A DNA stretch of 64,000 nt from positions 1-64,000 of the forward strand of contig NZ_UPSE01000601.1 in assembly GCF_900573885.1 (NCBI RefSeq), in the 5' to 3' direction. The position numbers were made by a program, and so were the translations under genes. The stretch is from Pseudomonas viridiflava (GTDB taxonomy: Bacteria; Pseudomonadota; Gammaproteobacteria; Pseudomonadales; Pseudomonadaceae). This document shows, one piece after another, positions 40,275 through 48,271 of the stretch. Numbering within the stretch: the first letter of the stretch is position 1; each line of letters begins with the position of its first letter. The notes below the pieces were generated by a model that was not told the origin of the DNA, did no database searches, and saw only the letters and a program-made list of their open reading frames with translations.

Positions 40275-40895
40275 TCAGAAAAACGGAAGGATCGAGATGT
40301 CGTCGTCTTCTTCAGGCTTGTCGCCAATCGGGCATTCCGGGCGAACGCCGTACTCGTCTTTCTCGCACGGGTTTGCCCGGCGTTTGCTGTCCAGCGATGT
40401 GCGCACAATGTGCACGGGCTGGCTCGGCGTGCGCTCGATGATACGGCCCTGGCCGTCGATGATTTCGGCCGCCAGCTGGTGCGTGCCGCGGTCCAGATTC
40501 GTCAGCGGAAACACCGGACTGCGGCTCGGTGCGGCGACCACGTTGCCGTCCAGCAAAAGGCGGTAGCTGTGATCACCCATCAAGCCCGGGTCGCTGGTGA
40601 GCGTCACGATCAAGTCGCCGGAAGAGCCCTCGCGAATCGTCGCGTCCGGCTCGGGCACCAGAATGCGCAGAAGCTGATAGGCCGGCAGTTCGGCGGCAGG
40701 TGGCTGCGGCGTAATGGTGCGGACCTGCGGCGGATTTTTCTGGTTCATGCCGTTGGTAGGCGCGATGTCCAGCTTTTTGGCATTGGCACGCGGCTGGTCG
40801 GTAAAAACCCGATTACCTTCGCTGTCGATGTAGGTGTACACCTCGGCCATGGCCGGCGAGCCCAGCAACAGCAGGCAGAACAGAGCGAATCGCAT
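40275..40895 (-). CDS. DUF4124 envelope protein (second of tandem pair)
   Basis: A 206-residue exported protein with a signal peptide (cleavage probably after SPAMA, about residue 17). The DUF4124 segment VYTYIDSEGNRVFTDQPRAN follows directly, then a proline-rich linker and a beta-rich C-terminal domain (about residues 75-165). The end is acidic (PEEDDDIS). It resembles the neighbouring 185-residue protein over most of its length, so the two arose by tandem duplication. The molecular function is unknown. Its place between glnA and ntrBC suggests transcription with ntrBC but does not define a role. Confidence 0.85.
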   Translation of the reverse strand: MRFALFCLLLLGSPAMAEVYTYIDSEGNRVFTDQPRANAKKLDIAPTNGMNQKNPPQVRTITPQPPAAELPAYQLLRILVPEPDATIREGSSGDLIVTLTSDPGLMGDHSYRLLLDGNVVAAPSRSPVFPLTNLDRGTHQLAAEIIDGQGRIIERTPSQPVHIVRTSLDSKRRANPCEKDEYGVRPECPIGDKPEEDDDISILPFF

Positions 40896-40898
40896 GGT

Positions 40899-41456
40899 TT
40901 AGTTGGCTGGCCTTGGGGTCGGTTTGGGAGGCGTCACACGTGTGGGGTTGTTCGTACTGGTCCGCTGGACCGTAAAGGGGACCGTGGCGCTTTGCTGGAT
41001 CAGCCGGTCGCCGCTGAACACGTGCGCGGCCAAGGTGTGGTCGCCGCGCTCAATATTGTTCAGCGGGAACTGCAGGCTGTTGGTCAGACCGCCGTAGGGC
41101 TGACCGTCGAGTACCAGTTGAATGCTGTCGCCAATACGCAGTTGCGGCTCGAGGCGAACACCGACCGTGAAACTGCCGTTGTTGCTGCGTAGCGCTTCCT
41201 CCGTCGGCACGTCGGTAATTTCCACCACGCTATACACCTGCTCGGTCGACGCGTTGCCCTGGTTATTGCCCGGCATGGTTGGCGGAGGTGGCGATTGCAC
41301 CGTGTTCACGGGAGGCAGGGAAACTTCCTGCGCGTTGGCGCCTTGCGGAGGCTGATTGGTAAATACGGTATTGCCGTTGGCGTCGGTGTATTTGTAGATC
41401 TCGGCGCTGGCGGGCAAGGCGAGGGCGGCTAACAGGCAGGTCACGATCAGGCGCAT
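40899..41456 (-). CDS. DUF4124 envelope protein (first of tandem pair)
   Basis: A 185-residue protein with a signal peptide (MRLIVTCLLAALALPASA), the DUF4124 motif IYKYTDANGNTVFTNQPPQG, a proline/asparagine-rich linker and a C-terminal beta domain. Shared elements with the paralog 3 bases downstream include RGDHTLAAHVFSGDR versus RGTHQLAAEIIDGQGR. Both seem periplasmic. No enzyme motif is visible. Confidence 0.85.
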   Translation of the reverse strand: MRLIVTCLLAALALPASAEIYKYTDANGNTVFTNQPPQGANAQEVSLPPVNTVQSPPPPTMPGNNQGNASTEQVYSVVEITDVPTEEALRSNNGSFTVGVRLEPQLRIGDSIQLVLDGQPYGGLTNSLQFPLNNIERGDHTLAAHVFSGDRLIQQSATVPFTVQRTSTNNPTRVTPPKPTPRPAN

Positions 41457-41553
41457 GGCTAGGGTCTCGTGGAATGTGTGCTAAGCCTTGCACCGCAACG
41501 CTGCGCTGGCAAGTTCGCACCGTTATGGCTGTGCACGAGAACAAGGATTTTGA

Positions 41554-41588
41554 GAATAAAACGCCTCTGCCGGTGGTGGTAGAGGCGG
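41554..41588 (-). terminator. Terminator of the cupin gene
   Basis: Read on the minus strand, GCCTCTACC pairs with GGCAGAGGC (one wobble pair) around ACCACC, then GTTTTATTCTC. It lies 35 bases past the cupin stop. Confidence 0.75.
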
Positions 41589-41623
41589 CTTGTCCCTTGC
41601 TCATTATGAATAGCGGGGCCGGC

Positions 41624-42049
41624 TTACCTGGCTGTTTCGGACAGCGGCAGCATTGGAACGCCTGCGTAAAACACCAGAAGCTCGGCGGCTTGCTCCCCGG
41701 TTATACCGCGGTGAATAACGCCGACCGTCTCGGCCACCGTGTCGCCTTGTTTAAGCAGGCGGGTCTGGCCAGGTTTTCTGGTCTCGATTGTGAGTTCACC
41801 GCTGAGGATATAAGCGGCGTTGGGAATTGGATGGGTATGCCAGTTCAGTACGGTGTGGGCGGGAATGCGGATTTTCATCAGCGTCAGTTCTGGTTGTCCG
41901 CGCGGGTAAGACGTGTACGGCGTGCCATCCCACGACGTCGTGGTCTTCAACAGAATGTCCGACTCTATTTTGCTCGTGGTGACGGGATTGGCGCAGCCTG
42001 TAAGCCCCAGGCAGGCGAGGGCAGTTGCGGCAAGAAAAAACGTATTCAT
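41624..42049 (-). CDS. Cupin-fold lipoprotein
   Basis: A 141-residue protein with a lipobox (LACLGLTGC, lipidated Cys about residue 18) and one cupin barrel. The first motif is HTVLNWHTHPIPNAAYILSGEL with two possible metal-binding histidines. The second motif region is QGDTVAETVGVIHRG. The predicted start (42049) opens straight into the lipoprotein signal; an upstream extension has no signal-like sequence. The substrate is unknown. It may be a small-molecule sensor or isomerase-like enzyme at the outer membrane. Confidence 0.8.
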   Translation of the reverse strand: MNTFFLAATALACLGLTGCANPVTTSKIESDILLKTTTSWDGTPYTSYPRGQPELTLMKIRIPAHTVLNWHTHPIPNAAYILSGELTIETRKPGQTRLLKQGDTVAETVGVIHRGITGEQAAELLVFYAGVPMLPLSETAR

Positions 42050-42169
42050 GGCGACGCTCCAACTGGTGGGTTGCAGTAGGAGAATTGCCAGGGCGTTGCG
42101 TGAGTGGCTGTCGGCTAGTGCCGGAGGAGGCCTGGCTTCATGCCTGTGCCGCCTCGGAAAACGGCCATA

Positions 42170-42197
42170 AAAAAGGCCTCCCGAGGGAGGCCTTCTC
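42170..42197 (-). terminator. glnA terminator
   Basis: GGCCTCCC and GGGAGGCC form an inverted repeat at 42173-42194. On the minus strand it is followed by TTTTTT. It lies about 50 bases past the glnA stop. Confidence 0.88.
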
Positions 42198-42244
42198 AAT
42201 CACGCCGCTAAGCAAGCGAGCGTGTCTGGCTCAGACGCTACTAC

Positions 42245-43651
42245 TTAAACGCTGTAGTAGAGATCGTATTCCAGAGGGTGCACGAAGGTGCGCACTTTGA
42301 TTTCTTCTTCGCTCTTCAGCTCGATGTAGGCATCGATGAAGTCGTCGCTGAACACGCCGCCTTTGGTCAAGAACGCACGGCCCTTGTCCAGTTCTTCCAG
42401 GGCTTCTTTCAAGCTGCCACACACTTGTGGGATCAGCTTGCCTTCTTCTGGTGGCAGGTCGTACAGGTTTTTGTCAGCAGCATCGCCAGGGTGGATCTTG
42501 TTCTGGATGCCGTCCAGGCCAGCCATCAACAGGGCGGCGAATGCCAGGTACGGGTTGGCAGCCGGGTCCGGGAAGCGTGCTTCGATACGGCGGGCTTTCG
42601 GGCTCGACACGTAAGGAATACGGATGGAGGCGGAGCGGTTGCGAGCCGAGTAGGCCAGCATTACCGGTGCTTCGAAACCTGGGACCAGACGCTTGTAGGA
42701 GTTGGTCGACGGGTTGGTGAAGCCGTTCAGTGCCTTACCGTGCTTGATGATGCCGCCGATGAAGTGCAGGGCGGTATCGGACAGGCCGGCATAGCCTTCG
42801 CCGGAGAAGGTGTTCTTGCCATCTTTGGAGATGGACATGTGTACGTGCATACCCGAGCCGTTGTCGCCGTACAGAGGCTTGGGCATGAAGGTCGCGGTTT
42901 TGCCGTAGGCATCGGCCACGTTGTGTACGCAGTACTTCAGGGTTTGAACTTCGTCAGCCTTGGCAACCAGGGTGTTGAACTTCACGCCGATTTCGTTCTG
43001 GCCGGCAGTCGCCACTTCGTGGTGGTGAACTTCGATGACCAGGCCCATTTCTTCCATGGCATTACACATGGCAGTACGGATTTCGTGGTCGTGGTCGACT
43101 GGAGGAACCGGGAAGTAGCCGCCTTTGACGCCTGGGCGGTGGCCTTTGTTGCCGGTTTCGAAGTCGCTGTCGGTGTTCCAGGACGCTTGTTCGGAGATGA
43201 TTTTGAACATCGAGCCGGAAATGTCGGACTTGAATTTAACTTCGTCGAAAACGAAGAACTCAGGCTCCGGGCCTACGAATACGGTGTCACCGATACCGGT
43301 GGACTTGAGGTATTCCTCAGCGCGAGCAGCGATGGAGCGCGGGTCGCGGTCGTAGCCTTGCATGGTCGACGGTTCGATGATGTTGCAGACCAGAATCAGG
43401 GTCGGCTCTTCGGTGAACGGGTCGAGAACGGCAGTGCTGTCTACTGGCAGCAGGATCATGTCGGAGGCTTCGATGCCTTTCCAGCCATGGATCGAAGAAC
43501 CGTCGAACATTTTGCCGACTTCGAAGAATTCGTCGTCAAGGGCGTCACGGGCCGGCATGGTCACGTGGTGCTGCTTGCCTTTGGTATCGGTGAAGCGCAG
43601 GTCAACCCACTTCACGTCGTGTTCTTTGATTAGTTGAAGCGCCTTCGACAT
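42245..43651 (-). CDS. glnA: Glutamine synthetase type I, GlnA
   Basis: GlnA joins ammonium and glutamate with ATP and is the main ammonium-assimilating enzyme under nitrogen limitation. The 468-residue protein has the type I-beta features: MFDGSSIHGWKGI near the N terminus, the metal-site region GPEPEFFVFD, the ATP-binding KPLYGDNGSGMHVH, and adenylylation Tyr397 in KNLYDLPPEE. A good sigma-54 promoter and NtrC sites precede it, consistent with NtrBC control. Confidence 0.98.
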   Translation of the reverse strand: MSKALQLIKEHDVKWVDLRFTDTKGKQHHVTMPARDALDDEFFEVGKMFDGSSIHGWKGIEASDMILLPVDSTAVLDPFTEEPTLILVCNIIEPSTMQGYDRDPRSIAARAEEYLKSTGIGDTVFVGPEPEFFVFDEVKFKSDISGSMFKIISEQASWNTDSDFETGNKGHRPGVKGGYFPVPPVDHDHEIRTAMCNAMEEMGLVIEVHHHEVATAGQNEIGVKFNTLVAKADEVQTLKYCVHNVADAYGKTATFMPKPLYGDNGSGMHVHMSISKDGKNTFSGEGYAGLSDTALHFIGGIIKHGKALNGFTNPSTNSYKRLVPGFEAPVMLAYSARNRSASIRIPYVSSPKARRIEARFPDPAANPYLAFAALLMAGLDGIQNKIHPGDAADKNLYDLPPEEGKLIPQVCGSLKEALEELDKGRAFLTKGGVFSDDFIDAYIELKSEEEIKVRTFVHPLEYDLYYSV

Positions 43652-43749
43652 GGTGTCCTCCAGATGGTGGGGCGTTGTGATTTTTTAGCCCCAAATAAAA
43701 CGGTGAAGCCGGGCGGCATAGTCCGCCAGGGCAACCTGCCTCACAAGGG

Positions 43750-43765
43750 AGCAAATTGCATGCCA
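43750..43765 (-). promoter_or_regulatory. Sigma-54 promoter of glnA
   Basis: On the minus strand TGGCATGCAATTTGCT matches TGGCAC-N5-TTGCA with two mismatches and has the exact 10-base GG-GC spacing. Transcription would start near 43740, about 88 bases before the ATG. Confidence 0.85.
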
Positions 43766-43838
43766 GTGCCCCGAAGTGGGTTTGTTGCACGAAAGGCAGG
43801 CGCTGCGGGGGCTGCGCGTTAAAAGAACGAGGCGGCGC

Positions 43839-43884
43839 GCACCAAAATGAATCTCTTGCGAAATGCAGTGATGCATTTTGGTGC
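43839..43884. promoter_or_regulatory. Pair of NtrC enhancer sites for glnA
   Basis: One site starts with a perfect GCACCA half (43839-43844) and has a weaker TGAATC partner. The other ends with a perfect TGGTGC half (43879-43884) and a weaker GATGCA partner. Centres are near -106 and -137 from the predicted start and 31 bases apart, close to the -108/-140 arrangement of E. coli glnA. Confidence 0.72.
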
Positions 43885-43911
43885 GTGTCAGATCTTTCTG
43901 CGCATTGCCTG

Positions 43912-43940
43912 GTTAAACCTTGAGCAATTTCCGCTATAAT
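43912..43940 (+). promoter_or_regulatory. Candidate thiI promoter
   Basis: A perfect TATAAT (43935-43940) lies 43 bases before the thiI ATG. The base 17 upstream gives only a weak -35 (GTTAAA, 43912-43917). Confidence 0.5.
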
Positions 43941-43982
43941 CCGCGCCCCTTAATTTAGGCCAGGCTCGCGCGCGCTGTTTTC

Positions 43983-45437
43983 ATGAAACTTATCGTCAAA
44001 GTCTTCCCCGAAATCACCATTAAAAGCCGGCCGGTGCGTACGCGCTTCATCCGCCAGCTCACGAAGAACATTCGTGCGGTGATGCGTGACCTGGATCCAA
44101 ATCTGGTGGTGGACGGCGTGTGGGACAACATCGACGTCGAAACCACGCTCACCGAGCCCAAAGTACTGGCCGAACTGAAACAGCGCATGGCGCGCATTTC
44201 CGGCATCGGTCAGTTTCTGGAAGTGAACGAATACCCGCTGGGCGATTTCGACGACATGGTCGAAAAGTGCAAAGCCCATTTCGGCGATCAGTTGGCCGGT
44301 AAAGTTTTCGCCGTGCGCTGCAAACGCGCCGGCAAGCACAGCTTCAGTTCGATGGACGTTGAGCGTTATGTCGGCAGCCAATTGCGTCGCCAGTGCGGCG
44401 CTGCCGGTATTTCCCTGAAAGACCCCGAGCTGCTGGTGCGCATGGAAATCCGCAATCAGCTTCTCTATATCATTCACAGCCAGCACGAAGGCCTGGGCGG
44501 CTATCCGCTCGGTGCCATTGAGCAGACGCTGGTGCTGATGTCCGGCGGCTTCGACTCCACGGTGGCCGCGTATCAAATGATTCGTCGCGGCATGATCAGC
44601 CACTTCTGCTTCTTCAATCTTGGCGGCCGTGCCCACGAGCTGGGCGTGATGGAAGTGGCTCACTATTTGTGGAGCCAGTACGCCAGCTCGCACCGCGTGC
44701 TCTTTATTAGCGTGCCGTTTGAGGAAGTGCTGGGCGAGATTCTTGGCAAGGTCGACAACGCGCACATGGGCGTCGTGCTCAAACGCATGATGCTGCGTGC
44801 GGCGAGTCGTATCGCCGATGGTCTGGATATCGACGCACTGGTTACCGGCGAGGCGATTTCCCAAGTGTCGAGCCAGACGCTGCCGAACCTCTCGGTGATC
44901 GACCGCGCCACTGACAAGCTGGTGATTCGCCCGCTGATTGCCAGCCACAAGCAAGACATCATCAACATGGCCGAGGCCATCGGCACTGCCGATTTCGCCA
45001 AGCACATGCCCGAATACTGCGGTGTGATTTCGGTAAACCCGACCACCCGCGCCAAACCCGACCGCGTCGTTTACGAAGAAGCCCAGATTGATATGACCGT
45101 ATTCGAGCGTGCCCTTGAGCGCGCTCGTTCGGTAACGATTGATCGGGTGATCGACGAGTTGGGGCAAGACATCCAGGTCGAGGAATTGAGTGAAGCCTTG
45201 CCTGGGCAGATCGTGCTGGACATCCGTCACCCGGACGCCCAGGAAGATTTGCCGCTGGAGTTGGACGGCATCGAAGTAAGAGCGTTGCCGTTCTTCGCGC
45301 TCAACAGTCGCTACAAGGAACTGGACCCCACCCGTCAGTACCTGCTGTATTGCGACAAAGGCGTGATGAGCCGCCTGCATGCCCACCACTTGCTCAGCGA
45401 GGGGCATGCCAATGTGCGCGTTTATCGTCCGGCATAA
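43983..45437 (+). CDS. thiI: tRNA 4-thiouridine synthetase / thiamine sulfur carrier ThiI
   Basis: ThiI makes s4U8 in tRNA and supplies sulfur for the thiamine thiazole in some bacteria. The 484-residue protein has an N-terminal ferredoxin-like and THUMP region, the PP-loop SGGFDSTVAAY near residue 180, and a C-terminal rhodanese domain. Its active cysteine is Cys457 (YLLYCDKGVMSR). Cys346 (EYCGVIS) is the expected disulfide partner. It is divergent from glnA and followed by typA. Confidence 0.96.
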   Translation: MKLIVKVFPEITIKSRPVRTRFIRQLTKNIRAVMRDLDPNLVVDGVWDNIDVETTLTEPKVLAELKQRMARISGIGQFLEVNEYPLGDFDDMVEKCKAHFGDQLAGKVFAVRCKRAGKHSFSSMDVERYVGSQLRRQCGAAGISLKDPELLVRMEIRNQLLYIIHSQHEGLGGYPLGAIEQTLVLMSGGFDSTVAAYQMIRRGMISHFCFFNLGGRAHELGVMEVAHYLWSQYASSHRVLFISVPFEEVLGEILGKVDNAHMGVVLKRMMLRAASRIADGLDIDALVTGEAISQVSSQTLPNLSVIDRATDKLVIRPLIASHKQDIINMAEAIGTADFAKHMPEYCGVISVNPTTRAKPDRVVYEEAQIDMTVFERALERARSVTIDRVIDELGQDIQVEELSEALPGQIVLDIRHPDAQEDLPLELDGIEVRALPFFALNSRYKELDPTRQYLLYCDKGVMSRLHAHHLLSEGHANVRVYRPA

Positions 45438-45566
45438 AACGCCGGGTCTGAATGGCGGCAGTATCCGCCACCGCCCCCCCGACCGACGGGGCAGTTGAGC
45501 CACTCATTCTTCATACTGGCCGCCTAGACTTAGCGGCAAACCGAATCCTCTGATCGAGATGCAAAA

Positions 45567-47387
45567 GTGATCGAAAATCTACGCAACATCGCCATCATCG
45601 CCCACGTTGACCATGGTAAGACCACCCTGGTTGATAAACTCCTGCGTCAATCCGGCACCCTGGAGCGCAACGAGCTCAACGACGAGCGCGTGATGGACTC
45701 CAACGACCAGGAAAAAGAGCGCGGCATTACCATTCTTGCCAAGAACACCGCGATCAACTGGAACGGCTACCACATCAACATCGTCGACACCCCCGGCCAC
45801 GCCGACTTCGGCGGCGAAGTTGAGCGCGTAATGTCGATGGTTGACTCGGTGCTGCTGCTGGTCGACGCCCAAGACGGCCCGATGCCGCAAACCCGCTTCG
45901 TCACCAAGAAAGCCTTCGAAGCCGGCCTGCGCCCAATCGTTGTGATCAACAAGGTTGACCGTCCAGGCGCGCGTCCGGATTGGGTTCTGGACCAGATCTT
46001 CGACCTGTTCGACAACCTCGGTGCTACCGAAGAACAGCTCGACTTCAAAGTGGTTTACGCCTCGGCCCTGAACGGTATTGCTGGTCTCGACCACACCGAC
46101 ATGGCTGAAGACATGACCCCGCTGTACCAGTCCATCGTCGACAACGTTCCGGCTCCGGCCGTTGACCGCGACGGTCCGTTCCAGATGCAAATCTCGGCGC
46201 TGGACTACAACAGCTTCCTCGGCATCATCGGCGTTGGCCGTATTGCCCGTGGTCGCGTCAAGCCGAACACCCCGGTGGTTGCCATCGACGCTGACGGCAA
46301 GCGCCGCAACGGTCGTATCCTCAAGCTGATGGGTCACCACGGCCTGCACCGCGTAGACGTAGAAGAAGCCGCCGCTGGCGACATCGTCTGCATCAGCGGT
46401 ATGGACCAGCTGTTCATCTCCGACACCCTGTGCGACGTGAACAACGTTGAAGCCATGAAGCCGTTGACCGTTGACGAGCCGACCGTTTCGATGACCTTCC
46501 AGGTAAACGACTCGCCGTTCTGCGGTAAAGAAGGCAAGTTCGTGACCAGCCGCAACATCAAAGAGCGTCTGGACAAAGAGCTGCTGTACAACGTGGCATT
46601 GCGCGTTGAAGAAGGCGACTCGGCTGACCGTTTCAAAGTATCGGGCCGTGGCGAGCTGCACTTGTCCGTACTGATCGAAACCATGCGTCGCGAAGGTTTT
46701 GAAATGGGCGTAGGCCGTCCGGAAGTAATCATCCGTGTGGTTGATGGCGTGAAGAACGAACCGTTCGAAAACGTCACCATCGACATCCCTGAAGAATCGC
46801 AGGGCAAGGTCATGGAAGAGATGGGTTTGCGTAAAGGCGACCTGACCAACATGTCCCCGGATGGCAAAGGCCGTGTACGTCTGGAATACAACATTCCAGC
46901 CCGTGGTCTGATCGGTTTCCGTAACCAGTTCCTGACCCTGACCAACGGCGCCGGCATCCTGACCTCGATCTTCGACCGTTACGACGTGATGAAGTCGGGC
47001 CACATGTCTGGCCGTCAGAACGGCGTTCTGGTTTCGGTTGAAACCGGCAAGGCACTGACCTACTCCCTGGAAACCCTGCAAGCGCGCGGCAAGCTGTTTG
47101 TCGAGCACGGTCAGGACATCTACAACGGTCAGATCGTTGGTCTGAACAGCCGCGACAACGACCTGGGCGTGAACCCAACCAAAGGCAAGAAGCTCGACAA
47201 CATGCGTGCTTCGGGCAAGGACGAAACCATCGCCCTGGTTCCGCCGGTTCGTTTCACCCTGGAACAGGCTCTGGAATTCATCCAGGACGACGAGCTGTGC
47301 GAAGTGACGCCGAAATCCATCCGTCTTCGCAAGAAGATCCTGGACGAAGGCGAGCGCACCCGCGCTGCTAAAAAGGCTGCCAAGTAA
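45567..47387 (+). CDS. typA: Ribosome-associated GTPase TypA/BipA
   Basis: TypA is a translational GTPase related to EF-G and LepA that binds the 70S ribosome and helps assembly and stress growth. The 606-residue protein has AHVDHGKTTL (P loop), DTPGHADFGGEV (G3), NKVD (G4), domains II, III and V, and the BipA-specific C-terminal domain. Translation starts at GTG (45567), giving MIENLRNIAIIAHVDHGKTT. Confidence 0.97.
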   Translation: MIENLRNIAIIAHVDHGKTTLVDKLLRQSGTLERNELNDERVMDSNDQEKERGITILAKNTAINWNGYHINIVDTPGHADFGGEVERVMSMVDSVLLLVDAQDGPMPQTRFVTKKAFEAGLRPIVVINKVDRPGARPDWVLDQIFDLFDNLGATEEQLDFKVVYASALNGIAGLDHTDMAEDMTPLYQSIVDNVPAPAVDRDGPFQMQISALDYNSFLGIIGVGRIARGRVKPNTPVVAIDADGKRRNGRILKLMGHHGLHRVDVEEAAAGDIVCISGMDQLFISDTLCDVNNVEAMKPLTVDEPTVSMTFQVNDSPFCGKEGKFVTSRNIKERLDKELLYNVALRVEEGDSADRFKVSGRGELHLSVLIETMRREGFEMGVGRPEVIIRVVDGVKNEPFENVTIDIPEESQGKVMEEMGLRKGDLTNMSPDGKGRVRLEYNIPARGLIGFRNQFLTLTNGAGILTSIFDRYDVMKSGHMSGRQNGVLVSVETGKALTYSLETLQARGKLFVEHGQDIYNGQIVGLNSRDNDLGVNPTKGKKLDNMRASGKDETIALVPPVRFTLEQALEFIQDDELCEVTPKSIRLRKKILDEGERTRAAKKAAK

Positions 47388-47405
47388 GGTTTAGCTTCGG
47401 CTAAA

Positions 47406-47446
47406 TAAAAACGCCCCCGGTCGCGAGACCGGGGGCGTTTTTGTTT
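47406..47446. terminator. typA terminator
   Basis: A perfect stem of about 16 bp (AAAAACGCCCCCGGTC against its complement) with a GCGA loop, ending TTTTTGTTTGT. It can work in both directions. Confidence 0.93.
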
Positions 47447-47465
47447 GTGCGCCAGCAAGATCAAA

Positions 47466-47570
47466 GGCCCCTCTCCCCAGCCCTCTCCCGCAGGCGGGAG
47501 AGGGAGTTTTATCGCGGTCCTGCGTGTCTCCCATCGCCCGCTTGCGGGAGAGGGGCCGGGGGAGAGGGCT
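47466..47570. repeat. REP-like inverted repeat element, copy 1
   Basis: Two related arms in inverted orientation, each with two CCCTCTCCC-type blocks and a GC loop. The left arm ends GCCCTCTCCCGC and the right arm starts GCGGGAGAGGGG. The whole element is about 105 bases and resembles the element at 62129-62235. It fills the space between the typA terminator and the ykgJ stop. It looks like a REPIN-type doublet. Confidence 0.75.
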
Positions 47571-47579
47571 GTTACCCGG

Positions 47580-47996
47580 TCAAACCTTCCCGACCGCCTT
47601 CGGCTTATACGCACAATACCCCGGCCGTGGCCCGATTTTGGGGTGGTTGCGGCAGGTGTCCGGGCGTTGTTCGTAAATCGTGCACAGGCGGCTTTTGCGG
47701 TCCAGGTACAGGCAATCGTTATTGCCCATGCGCGTCAGCGTGTAGATGCCGTATTTCTGGTTGAAGCGCTCAACCACGCCTTCTTTCATCAGGCGCTTGG
47801 CGATCTGCTTGGCCGGTTCGCTGCGCTCGAACTCTTGCACCAGGCCAATGCGCAGCAGGTCGTTGAATTTCACTTCCACCGGCATGGTGCAGCAGCTCGA
47901 TACGCAGCTGCTGCACATGGTGCGTTCGTATTTGATCCAGGTGTCGGTGCGATCCAGCTCAGCGCCAACTACCAATAACTTCGTCATGACTTGCAT
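47580..47996 (-). CDS. YkgJ-family cysteine-cluster protein
   Basis: A protein of about 138 residues. Cysteines occur as CSSCVSSCC and again as CLYLDRKSRLCTIYEQRPDTC, the CxxC...C pattern of the YkgJ/Fe-S zinc-type cluster family. A metal or iron-sulfur cluster is likely, but the role is unknown. The frame is open up to 48248, though the upstream 84 residues are low-complexity and unlike the family. The ATG at 47996 follows CAGGT. A second ATG at 47987 is possible. Confidence 0.82.
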   Translation of the reverse strand: MQVMTKLLVVGAELDRTDTWIKYERTMCSSCVSSCCTMPVEVKFNDLLRIGLVQEFERSEPAKQIAKRLMKEGVVERFNQKYGIYTLTRMGNNDCLYLDRKSRLCTIYEQRPDTCRNHPKIGPRPGYCAYKPKAVGKV

Positions 47997-48271
47997 ACCT
48001 GTGGAGAACGCCGCGCCCCGGCCAGTTGGCAGGGCGTGAAGCGGTGGGGGCGGCATCATAGCGATATTGGTGAAATTGTGAACAACCATCCGCCGAATCA
48101 CGTGCAAAGCGTGCACTGGTAGTAGCGGTGCGGTGGGGTAGGGCGGATATACTGCCGCGGTTGCGGGCCACGGCCTGCGCGTGCTGGACAGGGATGCCCG
48201 GTGGCGGGATGTGACGCCGCCACAACAGTGGCTGTCTCTGGCTGGCACCTCGCCTCACTAGGAAGCGCTGC

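Larger units (their letters stand above)
43652..43982. promoter_or_regulatory. glnA-thiI divergent intergenic region
   Basis: This 331-base gap holds control sites for both neighbours: the sigma-54 glnA promoter (43750-43765), two NtrC-like sites (43839-43884) and, at the thiI end, a TATAAT -10. I see no gene in it. Confidence 0.8.

Noticed and set aside
42278..43633. A 451-codon frame antisense to glnA
   Set aside because: The glnA sense frame is complete with all active-site motifs. The antisense product shows no recognisable domain.
47997..48248. N-terminal extension of the YkgJ-family gene
   Set aside because: The added 84 residues are low-complexity and outside the family; the ATG at 47996 gives a compact cysteine-cluster protein.
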